Source of the DNA: Symbiodinium natans
Taxonomy: Eukaryota; Sar; Dinophyceae; Suessiales; Symbiodiniaceae
DNA length: 64,000 nucleotides
Assembly: GCA_905221605.1 (NCBI GenBank)
Contig: CAJNDS010000404.1
Coordinates: 48,501 to 112,500, forward strand
Direction of reading: 5' to 3'
Shown: in pieces, positions 33,421 through 59,789 of the stretch
How positions within the stretch are numbered: position 1 is the stretch's first letter
How the letters are laid out: each line of letters begins with the position of its first letter
Translations under genes and position numbers: made by a program
Notes under the pieces: model-generated
What the model was told of the DNA's origin: nothing
Seen by the model: the letters and a program-made list of their open reading frames with translations, nothing else
Databases searched by the model: none

Positions 33421-34379
33421 GTTATTCTGCGAGCGAGGTCCGTACGGGTATCACGCGGAGCCACTTCGTGCAACCTCATCTGATCTGATTCCGTACTCCG
33501 AAAGGGCCTCGATTGATCTGATTTGTGCCTTGCGTGATCCCGTATACGGATCCCGACTCGGGACACACACTCATCCGAAAACCGTGAGCCGATACGTGCT
33601 CCTACCGCGGGGGCTGTCCCGCGCCGTTTTCTGACTCACTGCTCTCTGTTTCGGACTCGTGCCCCCGCCGTTTTCTGACTCACGCCTCGCTGTTTTCTGA
33701 CTCGGTCTTCTTCGGTTTCGACTCGTTTTTTCCGACTTGTCCTTCACCCCCAAAACTCCAGATGGGGGCCAGAGGAATGAAGCCCTGGACTTTATGGACT
33801 TTAGACCCTTTCTTAGCTTTCCTGCTTGGGCGATTTTCGGAGCCGGGCCTGACGCTACTTATCGTTGCGAACAAGCTGAAGCGGATCCTCAAACCTTGCA
33901 CGCTAAAAAAGGGTGTTAGACGGAGCGGCTTATCTTCTTTGGACTTTCCATGGCTGTCATGGCTGTCCCAAGGCTGGAAGGCAAGGCCTTAACACCTGCA
34001 GAAAATCGCAGAAGGAAAACCTCTGAAACCCGAACAGGCCTTCCTCAAGAAGCTGTGAAACTGAGTTACAATTGCATGGAGTTGGCTGGGCGGCCGGCCA
34101 TGACCAGGAAGATATCTTTGAAGCAACTGTTGCAACGGACGCAGTCATCACACGGCCTGTCAGCGAGGAGCACCACCACAGAGCCTGAGCTGGTGATGTG
34201 ACGCGAAACTTGTAGGGGCTTGAGCTGAGAAATCAGGCATCGCACGGTCATCCAACCACGCATACCAACAGTCGAATACGTACCGCATGGCATGACACGG
34301 CCGCTGACTACGACTATGTGACTATGTTCGGCAGCAAGCCAGGAACGGCTCGGTGAGCGTTCCGGAGCCGCTGGAGATC
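33421..34379. other. unassigned stretch with GACTCGTTTTC-type repeats
   Basis: About 33420-33740 contains repeated phrases such as TTTTCTGACTC, resembling those at 23.47-23.60 kb, so it is probably a dispersed repeat. A frame at 33950-34201 has no recognisable motif. Confidence 0.45.
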
Positions 34380-34387
34380 GAGGTTCC

Positions 34388-34560
34388 TTGCGTGCTTCAA
34401 GGGGCTGCGCGGCTGCGCAGCAAGAGGTGCCCCGCCCAAGGCCTCGGGTTCATTCGGCAGTGCAGGCTTCTCCTTCCAGATCACGCTCGAAATCATGCTC
34501 GGGCTCGAGATCTCGTTCTTCCTCGTCTTCGAAGCCAGGCCAGCACAATCGGGGTTTGCT
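34388..34560 (+). CDS. coding-like exon with Ser/Arg-rich segment
   Basis: One frame reads PSRSRSKSCSGSRSRSSSSS then KPGQHNRG, an RS-dipeptide tract of the kind found in splicing and RNA-binding proteins. The frame is open upstream (RASRGCAAAQQEVPRPRPR). No RNA-binding domain was found nearby, so assignment to a splicing factor is not justified. Confidence 0.4.
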
Positions 34561-35192
34561 TATGTTGCCTTGTCGTATCGTATCTTGTCTTGTCTTCACT
34601 CAGGAATAGGTTGCCATTCTTGCCGTTGCTTGGCCCACGAGGCGCACAGAGCCAAGATGGTCCGAACGTTGCCGGCAGGCCCATGCCGTCTGTAGACAGT
34701 CGACCAACCATGAAATGCTCATGAAAGTATCTGTAGATACATTATTATATATATATATAAAGACATGTGCATTTGCTTTGGCTAAATCTGTCTGCCAACC
34801 ATTTCGATTGGATGCGGCCATTTCATACCGGATCAAATTGAGACCTTGAGCCTTCTTCTGCTGCAAGGGCCCCGGACCGGGATCCTTCAATGGAGCATCA
34901 GTGTTTGCAGCATGCTGTTTGTTGTGTTTCTTGAAAGTGGATCCGCTTGTCTTGCAATTGCAAGAACCGTCGCAACACTCTTCCGCCACCCTTCGTTCTG
35001 CACGGCACTCTTTTTTGCATTGGACCCCCTTGACTGCCAAGGCTTCAGATGAGCTGGTGCGGCTGAAGTGTGAAGCGCATGGCCTCTTGTGGATGAGCCT
35101 TTTCCAGGCTCGCAAATGATTCAGTATTGCTCTGCACTGGTAGCTGGTAACGATGGACGAGAACTTCGAGCGCGATTATGTGCTGAAGTACC

Positions 35193-48432
<13,240 letters not shown>

Positions 48433-48874
48433 TAGAGCCTCCAGAGGAAGAGATGCCTGGAGAGGACACCTCTAAGCTGCTGCAGGTGGTCCGACGCATG
48501 TGCAGGCACTTCTTGGGAATGTCTCGAGGATGGCGAATGACATGGGCAGCCTGCGAGAGCAGGCTCATGCGGCTCATGCTGCACAAGAGTTGCGCCACTC
48601 TTTTCAATTTGGCGCTGCGCCTGATCTGAACACCTCAGGAACGGAATAGTAAGGTGGCAAGGGATATGTGTGAGGTTGGGTGGGCGGCTGCGGGTGCCTT
48701 GAGGTCTTATGGTAAAAACTCAACCGTCCCCAAGACCCCCAAAACTCTGCAACTGAAAGGTTTATTCGATCATCCCACCCCAAAGCGAACCATCGTCAAA
48801 GCCATCCCACCCTCTATTCTCCACGAAGGGAGAGGAGAAAATCAAAAGAGGGGTGGTAGTGATGGACAAACGCC

Positions 48875-49300
48875 CTAAACTTCCTAAACCTTAAACCTAG
48901 CCCTTAGCCCTAAACCCTGAACCCTCGACCCTAAACTCTAAACCGGTTTCGCGTTGTTAAGGTAGCCCTCAACTCTAAACTCCTCTGCCAGGCGGCGTTG
49001 CAGCGCACCTGTCGAACCCTGAACCCTAAACTCTAAACCGGTTTAGGGTTTAGGGTTTAGGGTTTAGGGTAACTCTAAACCCTAAACTCCTGCCAGGCCG
49101 CGTTGCAGCACACCTGTCCGAAGGTGTGATCCCATGATGAGTCTCCTGTTTTTTGCGGCAACGGGTATCGGGACACAGGTAGGACCGCCCTCAGCCCGAA
49201 AACCCGGAACAAAAACTGGCCATGTTCGAGTAGACTTTAGACCCTAACCCCTAAACTCACACCTTGAACCTTAAACCCTAAACCCCAGGATTCTGCGCAG
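48875..49300. repeat. telomere-like block E (CCCTAAA, partly inverted)
   Basis: CCCTAAACCCTGAACC-type words with a short inverted stretch of four TTTAGGG at about 49038-49068. Two copies of a longer segment, CTCCTGCCAGG followed by CGTTGCAGC and ACACCTGTC, lie at about 48980 and 49090. Just 3' of BBS9. Confidence 0.85.
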
Positions 49301-49871
49301 AGTGTACAACCTGTGCCACAAAAAGCAAGAGACAGTCAAAGGATCCTAACCCCGAGTCCCCAAAGCTTGACTTACTGGCTCTCATTCGGGAATGCGGGAT
49401 GTAGGTGCCCCATAGAAACCCTTTCAACGGTGTATATATATTTATATATGGTACCTAATTCCCTAGCAGGTTTAAGATCTGAAGATGTTGCACCCTAGAT
49501 CCCTTTAACTCCGGAAGTAGGAGCACCTTGCCCTTTTTGGAGGGCTACAGAAGGGGCACCCCTATCTGGGAAATGCGCACAGAAGCCTGGAATTATGTAC
49601 CTCAGGGTGACTTGGGGAGCGGGAAGTCCACCACGATCGCAGCAGCCAGAGGCGCGTTACAAAAAGCGCTGGAAGAAAGGAGCTCCAACCCGGTGACGTG
49701 CCGCTGGTCGCTAAGCGGAAAAAGCATGACCGCAGGGCGTGATTCGTTAAGCCCGTGGTAACTAATCTTTCTTGTCATGGTTGCAAGATCGCGTTCTTTT
49801 CATGGTTGCCACCCTGCCCTCCTAGTAGATCTCTATGCCTGAACTCGGGCCATAACGCAGATAAAAGGGCG
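49301..49871. other. unassigned stretch with one P-loop-like phrase
   Basis: A frame at 49528-49761 contains GDLGSGKSTTIAAARGALQK, which fits the GxxxxGK(S/T) nucleotide-binding pattern, but no other ATPase motif is nearby and no exon boundaries were resolved. I do not call a gene. Confidence 0.35.
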
Positions 49872-50043
49872 ATGTGTGTGTGTGTGTGTGTGGGTGTTTG
49901 TTTGTTTGTTCCCTCGTTGGTTCATTCATGTGTTTGATTGTTTGTAAACCTTGTTGGTTTGTGTGTTGGTTTCTGGGTTTGTTTGTGTGCTTGTTTGCGT
50001 GCTTGTTTGCGTGCTTACTTTTGCGCTTGGTCCCCCGCGCGCG

Positions 50044-50137
<94 letters not shown>

Positions 50138-50180
50138 TGTTTTTGTTTGTTTGTTTGTTTGTCTTTTGTGTTTGTGTTTT
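49872..50180. repeat. (GT)n and GTTT-rich microsatellite
   Basis: (GT)8 at 49873, then TTGTTTG/GTGTGCTTG-type variants, then about 90 bp of pure GT (50041-50133) and TTTG repeats. Cys/Val and His/Thr frames are artefacts. Confidence 0.97.
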
Positions 50181-50721
50181 TGTTGTTGGGTGGGTGAGTG
50201 AGTTGCATGTGGCAACGTGTGGGGCACCAAAGCGAGCAGTTTGGGATCACTTCTTCTTTGTTTTCATATTCGCACGCTCGTCGCACTCGGAGACGAGTCC
50301 AGACACGTGCCGCATGTACCGACTCTTGTTGGTCAAGCCGTGCACAGGAGTTGTTACGATGATCTAGAGATGCAGGACTGGTAGCTCTGCCAAGCCTGCA
50401 GAGGGCAAGACAGGCTGGCATGGATTCTTACATTCGCACAGCGTGCATGTCAGGAACATGGGGTGACCCGTGCAGGTTCCAAAGGAGGTGTTCTCGCAGA
50501 CCAGGCCATCATGGTGTTCAAATGATCCACGACTGCATGTGGGAGTGTAGCAGGTTAAACGAGGCCAACGTGAGTCCAAGCGCTTCAAGGAAAGATGGCC
50601 CGCTCTTCAGATGTTAGAACTTTGGGCCAGACCACAACTACGTCTTTGCTTGAGATAGCAGGGGCAGCACAGATCAGCACAGATTGTCTTGGGAGCTTTG
50701 TCCAGGTGGGACTACTGTGAC

Positions 50722-50803
50722 AAGTATGGCAAGGGGTTCTATGATCCACACCGTCATGAGCAGCGCTTCCTCGAGGAGAGTCCAGGGCTTCGCGACAAGT
50801 TAT
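50722..50803 (+). CDS. orphan coding-like exon
   Basis: Follows TTTGTCCAG|G and reads WDYCDKYGKGFYDPHRHEQR then FLEESPGLRDK, ending near GACAAG. Coding-like composition with no frame interruption; flanking exons not found. No family assigned. Confidence 0.4.
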
Positions 50804-51734
50804 GTTCGCCCCACTTATTCTTCCACGCAGCTTCATCGCATCAGTTTCTGAAGGATTCTCGGGAAACCTGTGGCACAAAGTGCGAGTGTGCCAACATCAA
50901 CAGTTCAAGATTTAGAAATCGAATTGTCGTCAAATCCTGCTGGTAGTGCTGGTAGGGGCTTCGGGCTGCCACTTCCAAACCGACGCTGGTGACTGATACA
51001 GAGCCAGAATGAGCCAACCACATGTGTAATCCGCCGCAGGATTTCATAAACCTGGAGAAGAAGCGAGCTGATGCTGGCAAGAGCGACAGCTACAGCCAGG
51101 GGCCGTGCAAGTCAGATGTTGGGCCATGTCTGTGACATCAATTTGATAATTGCTTGGCCGATGGCTTTCTCGATTTCTTGGGGTCATGTCGAACTGCCGG
51201 ATACGGCCTGGCTGTAGGGCTCTTCTATTCGCAGCTCGTACGGCTTCACGTTTTGGAAAGAAGGAATGAAGGTCCTGGTTCGGGTCCCATGTCAAAATGC
51301 CGGTAACATCCGGTAACGATTGGTTTCTAAGTCCTCCAGAATTTGAATAATTTGACAAAAGCAGGGCAAAACTCAGACCAAAAGTATCCGTTCCGGGTAT
51401 ACTGACACGTGCTACATAGTGTTGCGCAAGCACTACACAGTGGTGCCCCGCGCATCAGGTAGCAGTCAGAGCCGCCCTAGCCGAAGCTCGTGCCTCAATT
51501 GGGTGTGGTGTGCTGGTCCTACATTCGTGCTATGTGTGTTATGCTCCGGGCTGCACAGCGAGTCCCAGGTAGTAGTTGCCGCAACAGGAGTCGCCGTCGA
51601 GGCAGTCGAGGCGCAGAGGGGTCGCGGCTCACATGTGAGGCCCCATCACCATAAATCATATCAGATGCCCTGTCGTCAAAACTGAGATGTGGAATGATGC
51701 GGAGCCGAACACATATTGGTCCCCACATCTCTTT

Positions 51735-52028
51735 CAGGACGAGTTCGCCGCCGGCGACATCGGCGACATGCACGACACGGTAGGCGTGCCGAGAAGTTCC
51801 GCGAATGCAGCACATCGTGATCAAGTTGATCCATCGTGCAGCTTTTCAGCCTTTGAGTGAAGCCTGTGATTGAGCGTGCTGGCATTTTGCCGGTAGGCGG
51901 CGGCATCGGAGGCGTCGCAGAGGAAAGAAGCGACGAAGGTCTCGCTCAAGATCAAGACGTCGTAAGGCAAAGCCCGATTCGATCTCAGGCCGCGCCTCAG
52001 ACAAGTCATGGAAAAGCCCTTAGAGCCT
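51735..52028 (+). CDS. arginine/serine-rich 3' exons of an unrecognised gene
   Basis: A segment at 51735-51785 can read RVRRRRHRRHARHG. After an acceptor GCCGGTAG|G near 51897 a second exon reads RRHRRRRRGKKRRRSRSRSR and RRKAKPDSISGRASDKSWKS, then stops (TAG at 52021-52023). Such tails are typical of RNA-binding or nuclear proteins. No globular domain visible; start unknown. Confidence 0.45.
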
Positions 52029-52069
52029 AAAAAACGTGCTTTCGTCACCAACAAGGATCCCTCAAAATG

Positions 52070-52595
52070 CACGCGTACGCGCAAGCATACGCGCAAGCAT
52101 ACGCGCACGCAAACGCGCAAGCAAACGCGCAAGCATGCGCGCAAGCATCAGCGCAAGCATCGGCGCAAGCATCGGCGTAAGCATCGGCGCGAGCATCGGC
52201 GCGAGCATCGGCGGGAGCATCGGCGCGAGCATCGGCGAGAGCATCGGCGCGAGCATTGCGCACGCGCACACGCACGCGAACGCGCGCGCGCGCGCGCCTT
52301 TCATCCGGTCACGCGTGTGCGGACCTGCGCACTCGCACACCCGCGCCCCCGCGCACCCACGCACCCACGCACCCACACAGCCACACAGCCACACAGCCAT
52401 ACAGCCACACACTCACACACCCGCACACCCACGCACCCACACACCCACACACCCACAGACCCTTAGACCCACAGACCCACAGACCCACAGACCCACACAC
52501 CCACACGCCCACACGCCCACACGCCCACACACCCACACACCCACACACCCACACACCCACACACCCACCCATCCACACACACACACACACACACA

Positions 52596-52651
<56 letters not shown>

Positions 52652-52659
52652 CACACACA
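52070..52659. repeat. compound minisatellite: ACGCGCAAGCAT, GCGAGCATCGGC, then ACACCC/ACGC
   Basis: About 52070-52150 repeats ACGCGCAAGCAT-like 12-mers. 52150-52255 repeats GCGCAAGCATCG and GCGAGCATCGGC with a clean 12-bp period. 52330-52570 is CACACCCA, and 52590-52640 is (ACGC)n, then (CA)n. All long frames are artefacts. Confidence 0.95.
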
Positions 52660-53008
52660 TGCAATCCTCCCTCTTCTCACGATTGTCTTAGAGGTGAAGA
52701 TTTCAAAGGCATTGCCTGCATGAACCCTCACATGAGTGTACTCTAGATATAATACGAAACAAGGACTTGCACAGCGACCTAAACAGCATCACAAACAAGC
52801 CCTGTTAAAAGTGGCAGGTACGCTGCAATGGCCAGGTGCAGTATCCCACTTTGTGACCTAGCTTTGTTAGACTGGGTCAGTCACAGAGTGCTCAGTCCCC
52901 CTGCTCAAAAGACTTGGCGCAGACTGCAAACTGCGAAAACCGCTCTAAACAGGACGCTGTAGCTCATGGCACTTCAACCTTGGTAACAGTGATTCCCCCC
53001 ACACACGC
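52660..53008 (+). repeat. left copy of ~350 bp direct repeat
   Basis: Begins TGCAATCCTCCCTCTTCTC and ends with CAGTGATTCCCCCCACACAC. It matches 58499-58852 almost base for base, for example CTCTAGATATAATACGAAAC and GTTAAAAGTGGCAGGTACGC in both. It starts exactly at the end of a CA microsatellite. Confidence 0.93.
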
Positions 53009-53084
53009 TGCAAAGCAGGGTAAGAATTTTGCTGCTGACGAAAGAGCAATGCTTGGCACGAGCGAAACGCGCGCAAAGACAAAC

Positions 53085-56000
53085 TCACGGAGCTCGAAAT
53101 GACGCAAAAGAGGCCATTAAATCAGGCTCCTCATTGACTGCAGCATCTTGATGCTGCTGCGACACTTCCGGTGGGAGCCATTTGCCCCACGCTTCATCCT
53201 GGATTGCCAATAGTGCGCCAGTAGGGCTTTCCAAAGGCTTCTTGGTCTTCACTACGGCTGGACCGGAGTCTTGCGGAAAATCTAAAGAATGCATGCTGGA
53301 AACGAGATACACGAAATCGATGCGAGCTGCGGATGCTCGCGCACGCCGTAAAATCCCCATGGCCCCGAGGCTGTCAGTGCCATGTGCCCACTGATACCAC
53401 TGAGGAGGCGGTCCTGGAAACCCGGCTACCGGAAAACCAGCACACTGGTGACTCGAAGGTAGTTGCTTGAGGCTGAAAAGTATCGAAAATGGGACATCTG
53501 GAGCGCCACAGAATCTGACAGAACTTGTGCAACACATTGGAGTCCACGCAGAGAAACGGCAGGCCTTCAGGAAACCTGGAAAGAAGAAAATCCATGGTTT
53601 CACGACATTCTTTGACCCACTTCCTTGTTGCGTGTTGCCGCCCATGTCCACATTCAGTTCGTTCCCTGTGAAAGAAAGCCATGAAGCAGAGTTCCTCAAC
53701 GCTTTGGTCTGGAAGGCGATAAAACAAGAGTCCAGAAACGGCGTGAGGGGCTGGTTGGTACCAAAAGTATCCCTGGAGTCACGGCCCGCAACTTGGTCTT
53801 CCAACTCGGGGACCGAAGCTTGAAAAAAACATCAAGGAACATGTTGTCCTCAGCAACTGCAAGCTCCTTGGTTGGCACGGCAGGGCGTTGGGTGGCTGGC
53901 ACGAGTTTGAAAGCGCCCCGCTGAGGGGGAACAACTTGTTGTAGTTGGCGCTCGGCCTTTCGTCTGACAGGTTTACTGCGCTTGCTTGGGAGGCTGTGTG
54001 TTGCCCACGCCAGGCAAGGCGCCCCGAATGGGTTGGACCGGCGCGGGAAGGGTGGGACGAGGGGCGGGGTGGAGGGGCTTGGACCTTGAGGTTGAAACAC
54101 ATTGTCGACTGGCGGTGGCCTGTAGCCAAATTGAAATAGATGAACATGCTGGCCTGGCACTTGAGCACGCGGCACCCTTTGCTGCTGGTGAAACGGGGGC
54201 CCAATGTTCCACACGGGTGGCAGGTCCAGCTGTCCTGGAGGTGCGAACTGTGGCACAGGCGGCCAACGGGGCTGCTGAGGATAGGCGCTGACCGAAAAGT
54301 CTGCTGGCAGAAACGGCAGTTCTTGTTGGCGCTCAGCCCTTCGGTGTCGGCGTCGCGGTCTGGATCTAGAACGAGAGCGCGAAAGTCTTCTGGGCCGTTG
54401 TTGTGGCTGGGCACTCTCAAGGTGAAACAAAAGGTCGAGGTCTGGGCGGCGGAATGCTTTCTGCCTTGGAAGGGCCAGCCGCCAACGCTGAAGGTCGTCC
54501 CCGCATCACTTGCCCGGGAACGGCTCCAGAGTTGAAGTCATTGCTTCCGCAGTAAAAATGGAAGACGTGCGACGTTGCAAAAAGCTGCTACAGCGCGAAA
54601 AGCTCGCAACTTGAACCAAAAAGTGGCAAAGCTTTGAATTTGTTCCGCGCTGTTTTGAAGTTTTGAGTGCGGAACAGTGCGCGACACAAGGATGCACTGA
54701 TCAGAGGTGCGTTGTAAGAAGCATGCAGACATCGAGTTTGTCTGTGTTTTACTGCAAAACTCGCGGCGGGAAACCTTGTTGAAGGTCGAGTTCTCTAAGT
54801 TGCTGAACTTGAGCTCCCCTGGAAGAGGGCGGCCACGCAAACTGTACAATGAGAGCTCTACGAGAAAAGAAACCTGAAGCTCTCGCGGGCCAAGACCCTG
54901 CACTGGAAGCATGGCGAAGTTTCCAGGGTTTGACCGGCTGCTTAAAGGTAATCGATCTGTTAGCTGGATACTCGAGCCGTAGAAAGAAAGGTGCTTGTTG
55001 CCACTGCAGCTCTCTTTGAATTACCGGGAGGCTGCTAAGCGCAGGACTAATTTGATTGCCTATGCAAGCACCTCTGTGTTGGCGAAAATGCGTCCCATAG
55101 CTTGGAACACTCCGGCTTGAGAAGACAGCTGTGCAATGTCCGGAAGATCTTGAACCTGAAGGTATTTGACCTGTTTGGTCGATTTACCCTGGGGTTTGCC
55201 TGGCCATGCTGTTTCAGCGCACGACGTGCACGAGGCTTTCGTTAAAGAAACCGTAATGTCAGGAGGATATCCCCGACTGCGGTGTTTGGAGATCAACATG
55301 TTAAGGGATTGCGCAATTTGCTCCCTTGGCGCAGAGTTAAAGAAACCCACGAGATCATCATTGATCTAAAGCAGGTGCGCGTGAGCAGGCGTTCTTTTAA
55401 AGAACTCGTGCAACCGATTCCAGATCACTGGAGTGGGTTCTAGCCCGAAAGCCCTATCCCATGCAGTGTTGATCATCAGTACAATGGCATGAGAAGCAGC
55501 TTTTAGCAGCTGACAGAAAGGAGTAGCGCAATATGAAATAAAAGTTCGACCTTTGGCGAACTGTTTCTTGCGCTTGAGAAAAACAAATCCGTCGGGCAAT
55601 TTCCCTTTGGGATTGATAGACCAGGGGTACTTTCTTTTTAAAGAACTGGGTACTTGGTTGAGCGCCCATTGTTTCCATTCTTGGGGATGTCCTGACAGTG
55701 TCTCCCCAGGTTTGGAGCGCCGAACTGAAATAGAAGCGAGGGCAAAAAGTCATTACATGATTTGGTTCGTGGTCCTCGCAGTGTAAAACAAATTCGGAAT
55801 GCAAGATGTTGCTTCGACCATTGCGGGGAAGCCGTGTTTCTTCCTCCAGCTTTGAAAAGTCTTGATGGACTGGGGCCATAAGCTTGTGCTTTGCCCGGAA
55901 AAATGGTTGACGAAGCACTGCCGGATCCGGTATAGCTACAAGCAGGATGCAACGAAGCAAGCATCTCTAGTCCAGCGCAGACATGTCCAGAAATAAAACA

Positions 56001-58160
56001 ATCAGGAGGGAGTCTTGACCTGTGCTTCTTGCAGGGGCGAACGATCTGATCAAACGAAGTCATTTGGAGCCACGCATCCCATTGTTTCACATTGTGAAGA
56101 AAGTCTTTTAGACTTTGATGTGGCTTCTCCCGAATCTGAGAGCGAGGCAAATGAAAAGGAACAAGCACATGCTTTAACCGAATTGCCTGGGCCCGCAGCC
56201 ACTTAGAAACTCTTGCCGCAAAGTGATCATCAGCAGCAAATTGCAAATTGAAGACCCATAGACCCTTTGGGCCAGATCATATTGCGGCGCTTGCAAACTC
56301 CTTTAAGGAGGGCGCGAGCTTTACTCCGAAAGGGCTCTTGGATGTTCAAACTGAGCCTAGCAAGCGCGTAGATTTCGTCATCCAAAAGTCTTTGACCGGA
56401 GTGTTTTGACTTTTTCAAACGACGCGCGAGAAAAACTTGCCAAATCATACAAGGTCTCCCATGCTCTCAATCTCGAAAGTTGAAAGCAATAGGGCGGTTC
56501 TTGCTGAAACAGCTTCTTTCGAAGCTTCAAACAAAAGCTTTTGCCAAACTTGCTGTAGGATTGCACGCGTCTTCTCTTGGACGGCACGAAACCTAAAGCG
56601 GAACGCCGGTGGTGGGGCGTCATGAACAGAAAGTTGAGTTTTGGTCGCCGTGCATCGATAAGACACTGCTCAAGCACCCAGGCTGACTTGTAGTCAGAGC
56701 ATGTTGCAACTTGAAAAATGGAATAGTTTTCAATGGAGAGATTGGAAGCCCAGTAACGAAGGGCCAGCTCCTTCTTGTACACTGACAATCTGTTCGATTC
56801 CCGACGCGGGGCCGAGATACTGGTTGAATCTATATACATCATAGTAGACGGCTGCCGATATCTTTCGATGGAGTTAAAAAGGCGCCAATCTACCATAGTT
56901 TTGATGTACACTGAGTTCGGCTTTAAACATCTGGGCCACGTGTACATTGACGGGTGAACTTTCATTGCTCGGAGCTTTTTACGTAGGAGTTCTGCGCAGG
57001 ATTGCTGACTGGAGTCAGAGAAACAAAACAGCAAAACAAGGTGCAGCAATCCCTGGGCCCACAGTGACGGAGCTTTGGAAAACTCAGGACAATGGTGAAT
57101 GAAGAAGGCACAAGCTTCCCCAAGAGCACAAATGTCCTCTTTCAAACGTTGGGCCTGACTCGGAGAAATCGACAATGCTTTGTGAGCTAGTCACGCTGCC
57201 GAAAACTGAGCAACAGCAATAGTTGTCGAAAGATTGCGAATTTGTCAGGCGACTCGCAATCCTTTCGTCGAGACCAAACTTGACTGATGCAGCAACGATG
57301 TCGGCTTTGGGAGTTCCACTCTCAAAGACCTTCTGAACAGCCAGAACATGCTTCTTCAAATTTGCGACCTGGCCTTTGAAGTTGGGCTTGGTCTTAAAAG
57401 TTTGGAGCCATTCTTCAACTTGGTTGTCCTTAGGACCAACTGGCCTTGAATCCAGCTTGTTAACCGGTGGGCTTGACAACAGCTTCTGGGCGTCGAGTTG
57501 CGAGAACTGTCAAGGTCATCTTCTTCTGACGACCTCTTTTGGGGGTTGGGGTGAGACAAAGACCGGCTTGGGCCAGCTTCGCTTTGGCCCTTGCGAGCTC
57601 ATCAGAAGTGCTCGTATGCGGGGCTGGTGATCTCTTATTCAACTCATCAACGATAGAATCACGTCCGTGTGAAAAGTTCGAGCGACTTCGTCGATATCCA
57701 CCCCGACCTCGCGAATGCGCTTCATGAGCTGTGTGAGGAACACAGCCTCTGAAGCAGAACGAGTCCAAACAATGCCCTGATATCTGCCCTCACTAAGGAG
57801 GCGAAAGGAAAACTCTGAGAGCCCACGGTGGCTGAGCTCCCAGGCCCTGATATCTTCTATGGGTCGTCCCGCCAAGGACGTTTTGCGAGACCACTCAGTC
57901 GGCTGGACAGTCCGAAAGAGTTGGTGAGACCCTTTGCCAACAGGCTGACGATCGTAGAACTTGTCGTCAGACTGAAAGTGGTCAGGAAGAAGCGCTTTCG
58001 GGGGGCGAACTGGTTCGGTGGGCTTAGTGGTGGCAGTCCATTGCTGAGCTTGCTGCCACGACTGTCCTTCTTGCCAAGAAGAAGAAGAAGTCGTGTTTGA
58101 ATGCCATTCCCAAGAGGATGGCTCACTCCATTCAGATAGCTTCCACCATGAGCTGGACAT
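53085..58160 (-). mobile_element. degenerate reverse-transcriptase retroelement (frameshifted)
   Basis: Read on the minus strand. The first ORF (58160-57639) starts MSSSWWKLSEWSEPSSWEW and carries REVGVDIDEVARTFH. A Gag-like stretch at about 57.5-57.2 kb reads LQTFKTKPNFKGQVANLKKH. The 57175-56378 frame has STSISAPRRESNRLSVYKK. The polymerase region, about 55600-54900, shows RT motifs in order: KGRTFISYCATPF; NDDLVGFFNSAPREQI (motif A aspartate context); AGVFQAMGRIFANTEV; then after a frame change IGNQISPALSSLPV (motif B); and FLRLEYPANRS, an eroded match to an RYVDNR-type motif C. Further frames continue to 53085, including a proline-rich stretch (54430-53960). Stops and frame changes mean the copy is dead. 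The RT class (LTR or non-LTR) cannot be settled; the flanking direct repeats begin TG and end CA, but no clear primer-binding site or polypurine tract is seen. Confidence 0.75.
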
Positions 58161-58498
58161 GATGAAGAAAAAGGCTGTTCAGTCAACTAGTACAGACTGA
58201 GCCCTGAACCCAACAGGCCTCAGACGGGCTTTGGCGACTGTTCTTTGGGAGGATGAAAAAGCAAGCCATACCATGACGTAGCCTGGGCCTTTCGAGACTC
58301 AGACCTAACAGAATGCGTTGCTCACGCGGAGTCCCAGTCGAGTTGGACTGATTCAGGGTCCAAAGGTTGTTTCAGACAGAACCTGGGCCTTTCAGTATCT
58401 CAAGGCTAAGCTTCTAGACCGATCAGGGCCCATGCAGTAGGCAACCCTACCGTAGACGGCACGTTGAACGAACAACCGTCTAGTCTAGAGCACACTCG

Positions 58499-58852
58499 TG
58501 CAATCCTCCCTCTTCTCGCGATTGTCTTAGTGGTAAAGATTTTCAAAGGCAGGGCCTGCACGAACCCTCACGTGAGTGTACTCTAGATATAATACGAAAC
58601 AAGGACTTGCACAGCGACCTAAACAGCATCACAAACAAGCCCTGTTAAAAGTGGCAGGTACGCTGCGCTGGCCAGGTGCAGTGTCCCACTCTGTGACGTA
58701 GCTTTGTTAGACTGGGTCAGGCACAGAGTGCTCAGTCCCCCTGCTCAAAAAGCTTGGCGCAGACTGCAAACTGCGAAAACCGCTCTAAACAGGACGCGTA
58801 TAACTCATGGCACTTCAACCTTGGTACCAGTGATTCCCCCCCACACACACAC
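58499..58852 (+). repeat. right copy of ~350 bp direct repeat
   Basis: Same orientation as the copy at 52660-53008, about 5.84 kb away, differing by scattered substitutions and small indels. It runs straight into the ACACACACACAGACGCAC microsatellite, whereas the left copy is preceded by one. Its short frame reading VLSPPAQKAWRRLQTAKTAL is open here and nearly open in the left copy. Confidence 0.93.
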
Positions 58853-59566
58853 AGACGCACGCACAGACGCACGCACAGACGCACACACACACACACAGAG
58901 ACGCAGAGACGCAGAGACACAGAGACACAGAGACACAGAGACACAGAGACACAGAGACACAGAGACTCAGAGACACAGAGACACAGAGACACAGAGACAC
59001 AGAGACACAGAGACACAGAGACACAGAGACACAGAGACACAGAGACACAGAGACACAGAGACACAGAGACACACACACACACACACACAGAGACACAGAG
59101 ACACAGAGACACACACAGAGACACAGAGACACAGAGACACAGAGACACACACAGAGACACAGAGACACAGAGACACAGAGACACACACAGAGACACAGAG
59201 ACACAGAGACACACACAGAGACACAGAGACACAGAGACGCAGAGACGCAGAGACACAGAGACACAGAGACGCAGAGACACAGAGACACAGAGACGCAGAG
59301 ACGCAGAGACACAGGGACGCAGAGACACAGAGACACAGAGACACAGAGACACACACACACACAGAGACAGAGACAGACAGACACAGAGACAGAGACAGAG
59401 ACAGACACAGACACAGACACAGACACAGACACAGACACAGACACAGACACAGACACAGACACAGACACAGACACAGACACAGACACAGACACAGACACAG
59501 CACAGACACAGACACAGACACAGACACAGACACACACACACACACTCACACTCACACACTCACACA

Positions 59567-59663
<97 letters not shown>

Positions 59664-59741
59664 CCAGACCCAGACCCATACGCAGACCCATCCGCAGACG
59701 CAGGCGCAGACGCAGACGCAGACGCAGATGCAGACGCAGAG

Positions 59742-59789
<48 letters not shown>

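Noticed and set aside
49613-49675. Walker A-like GDLGSGKSTT as an ATPase gene
   Set aside because: No Walker B, no flanking exons and no homologous context; a single short motif is expected by chance in 64 kb.
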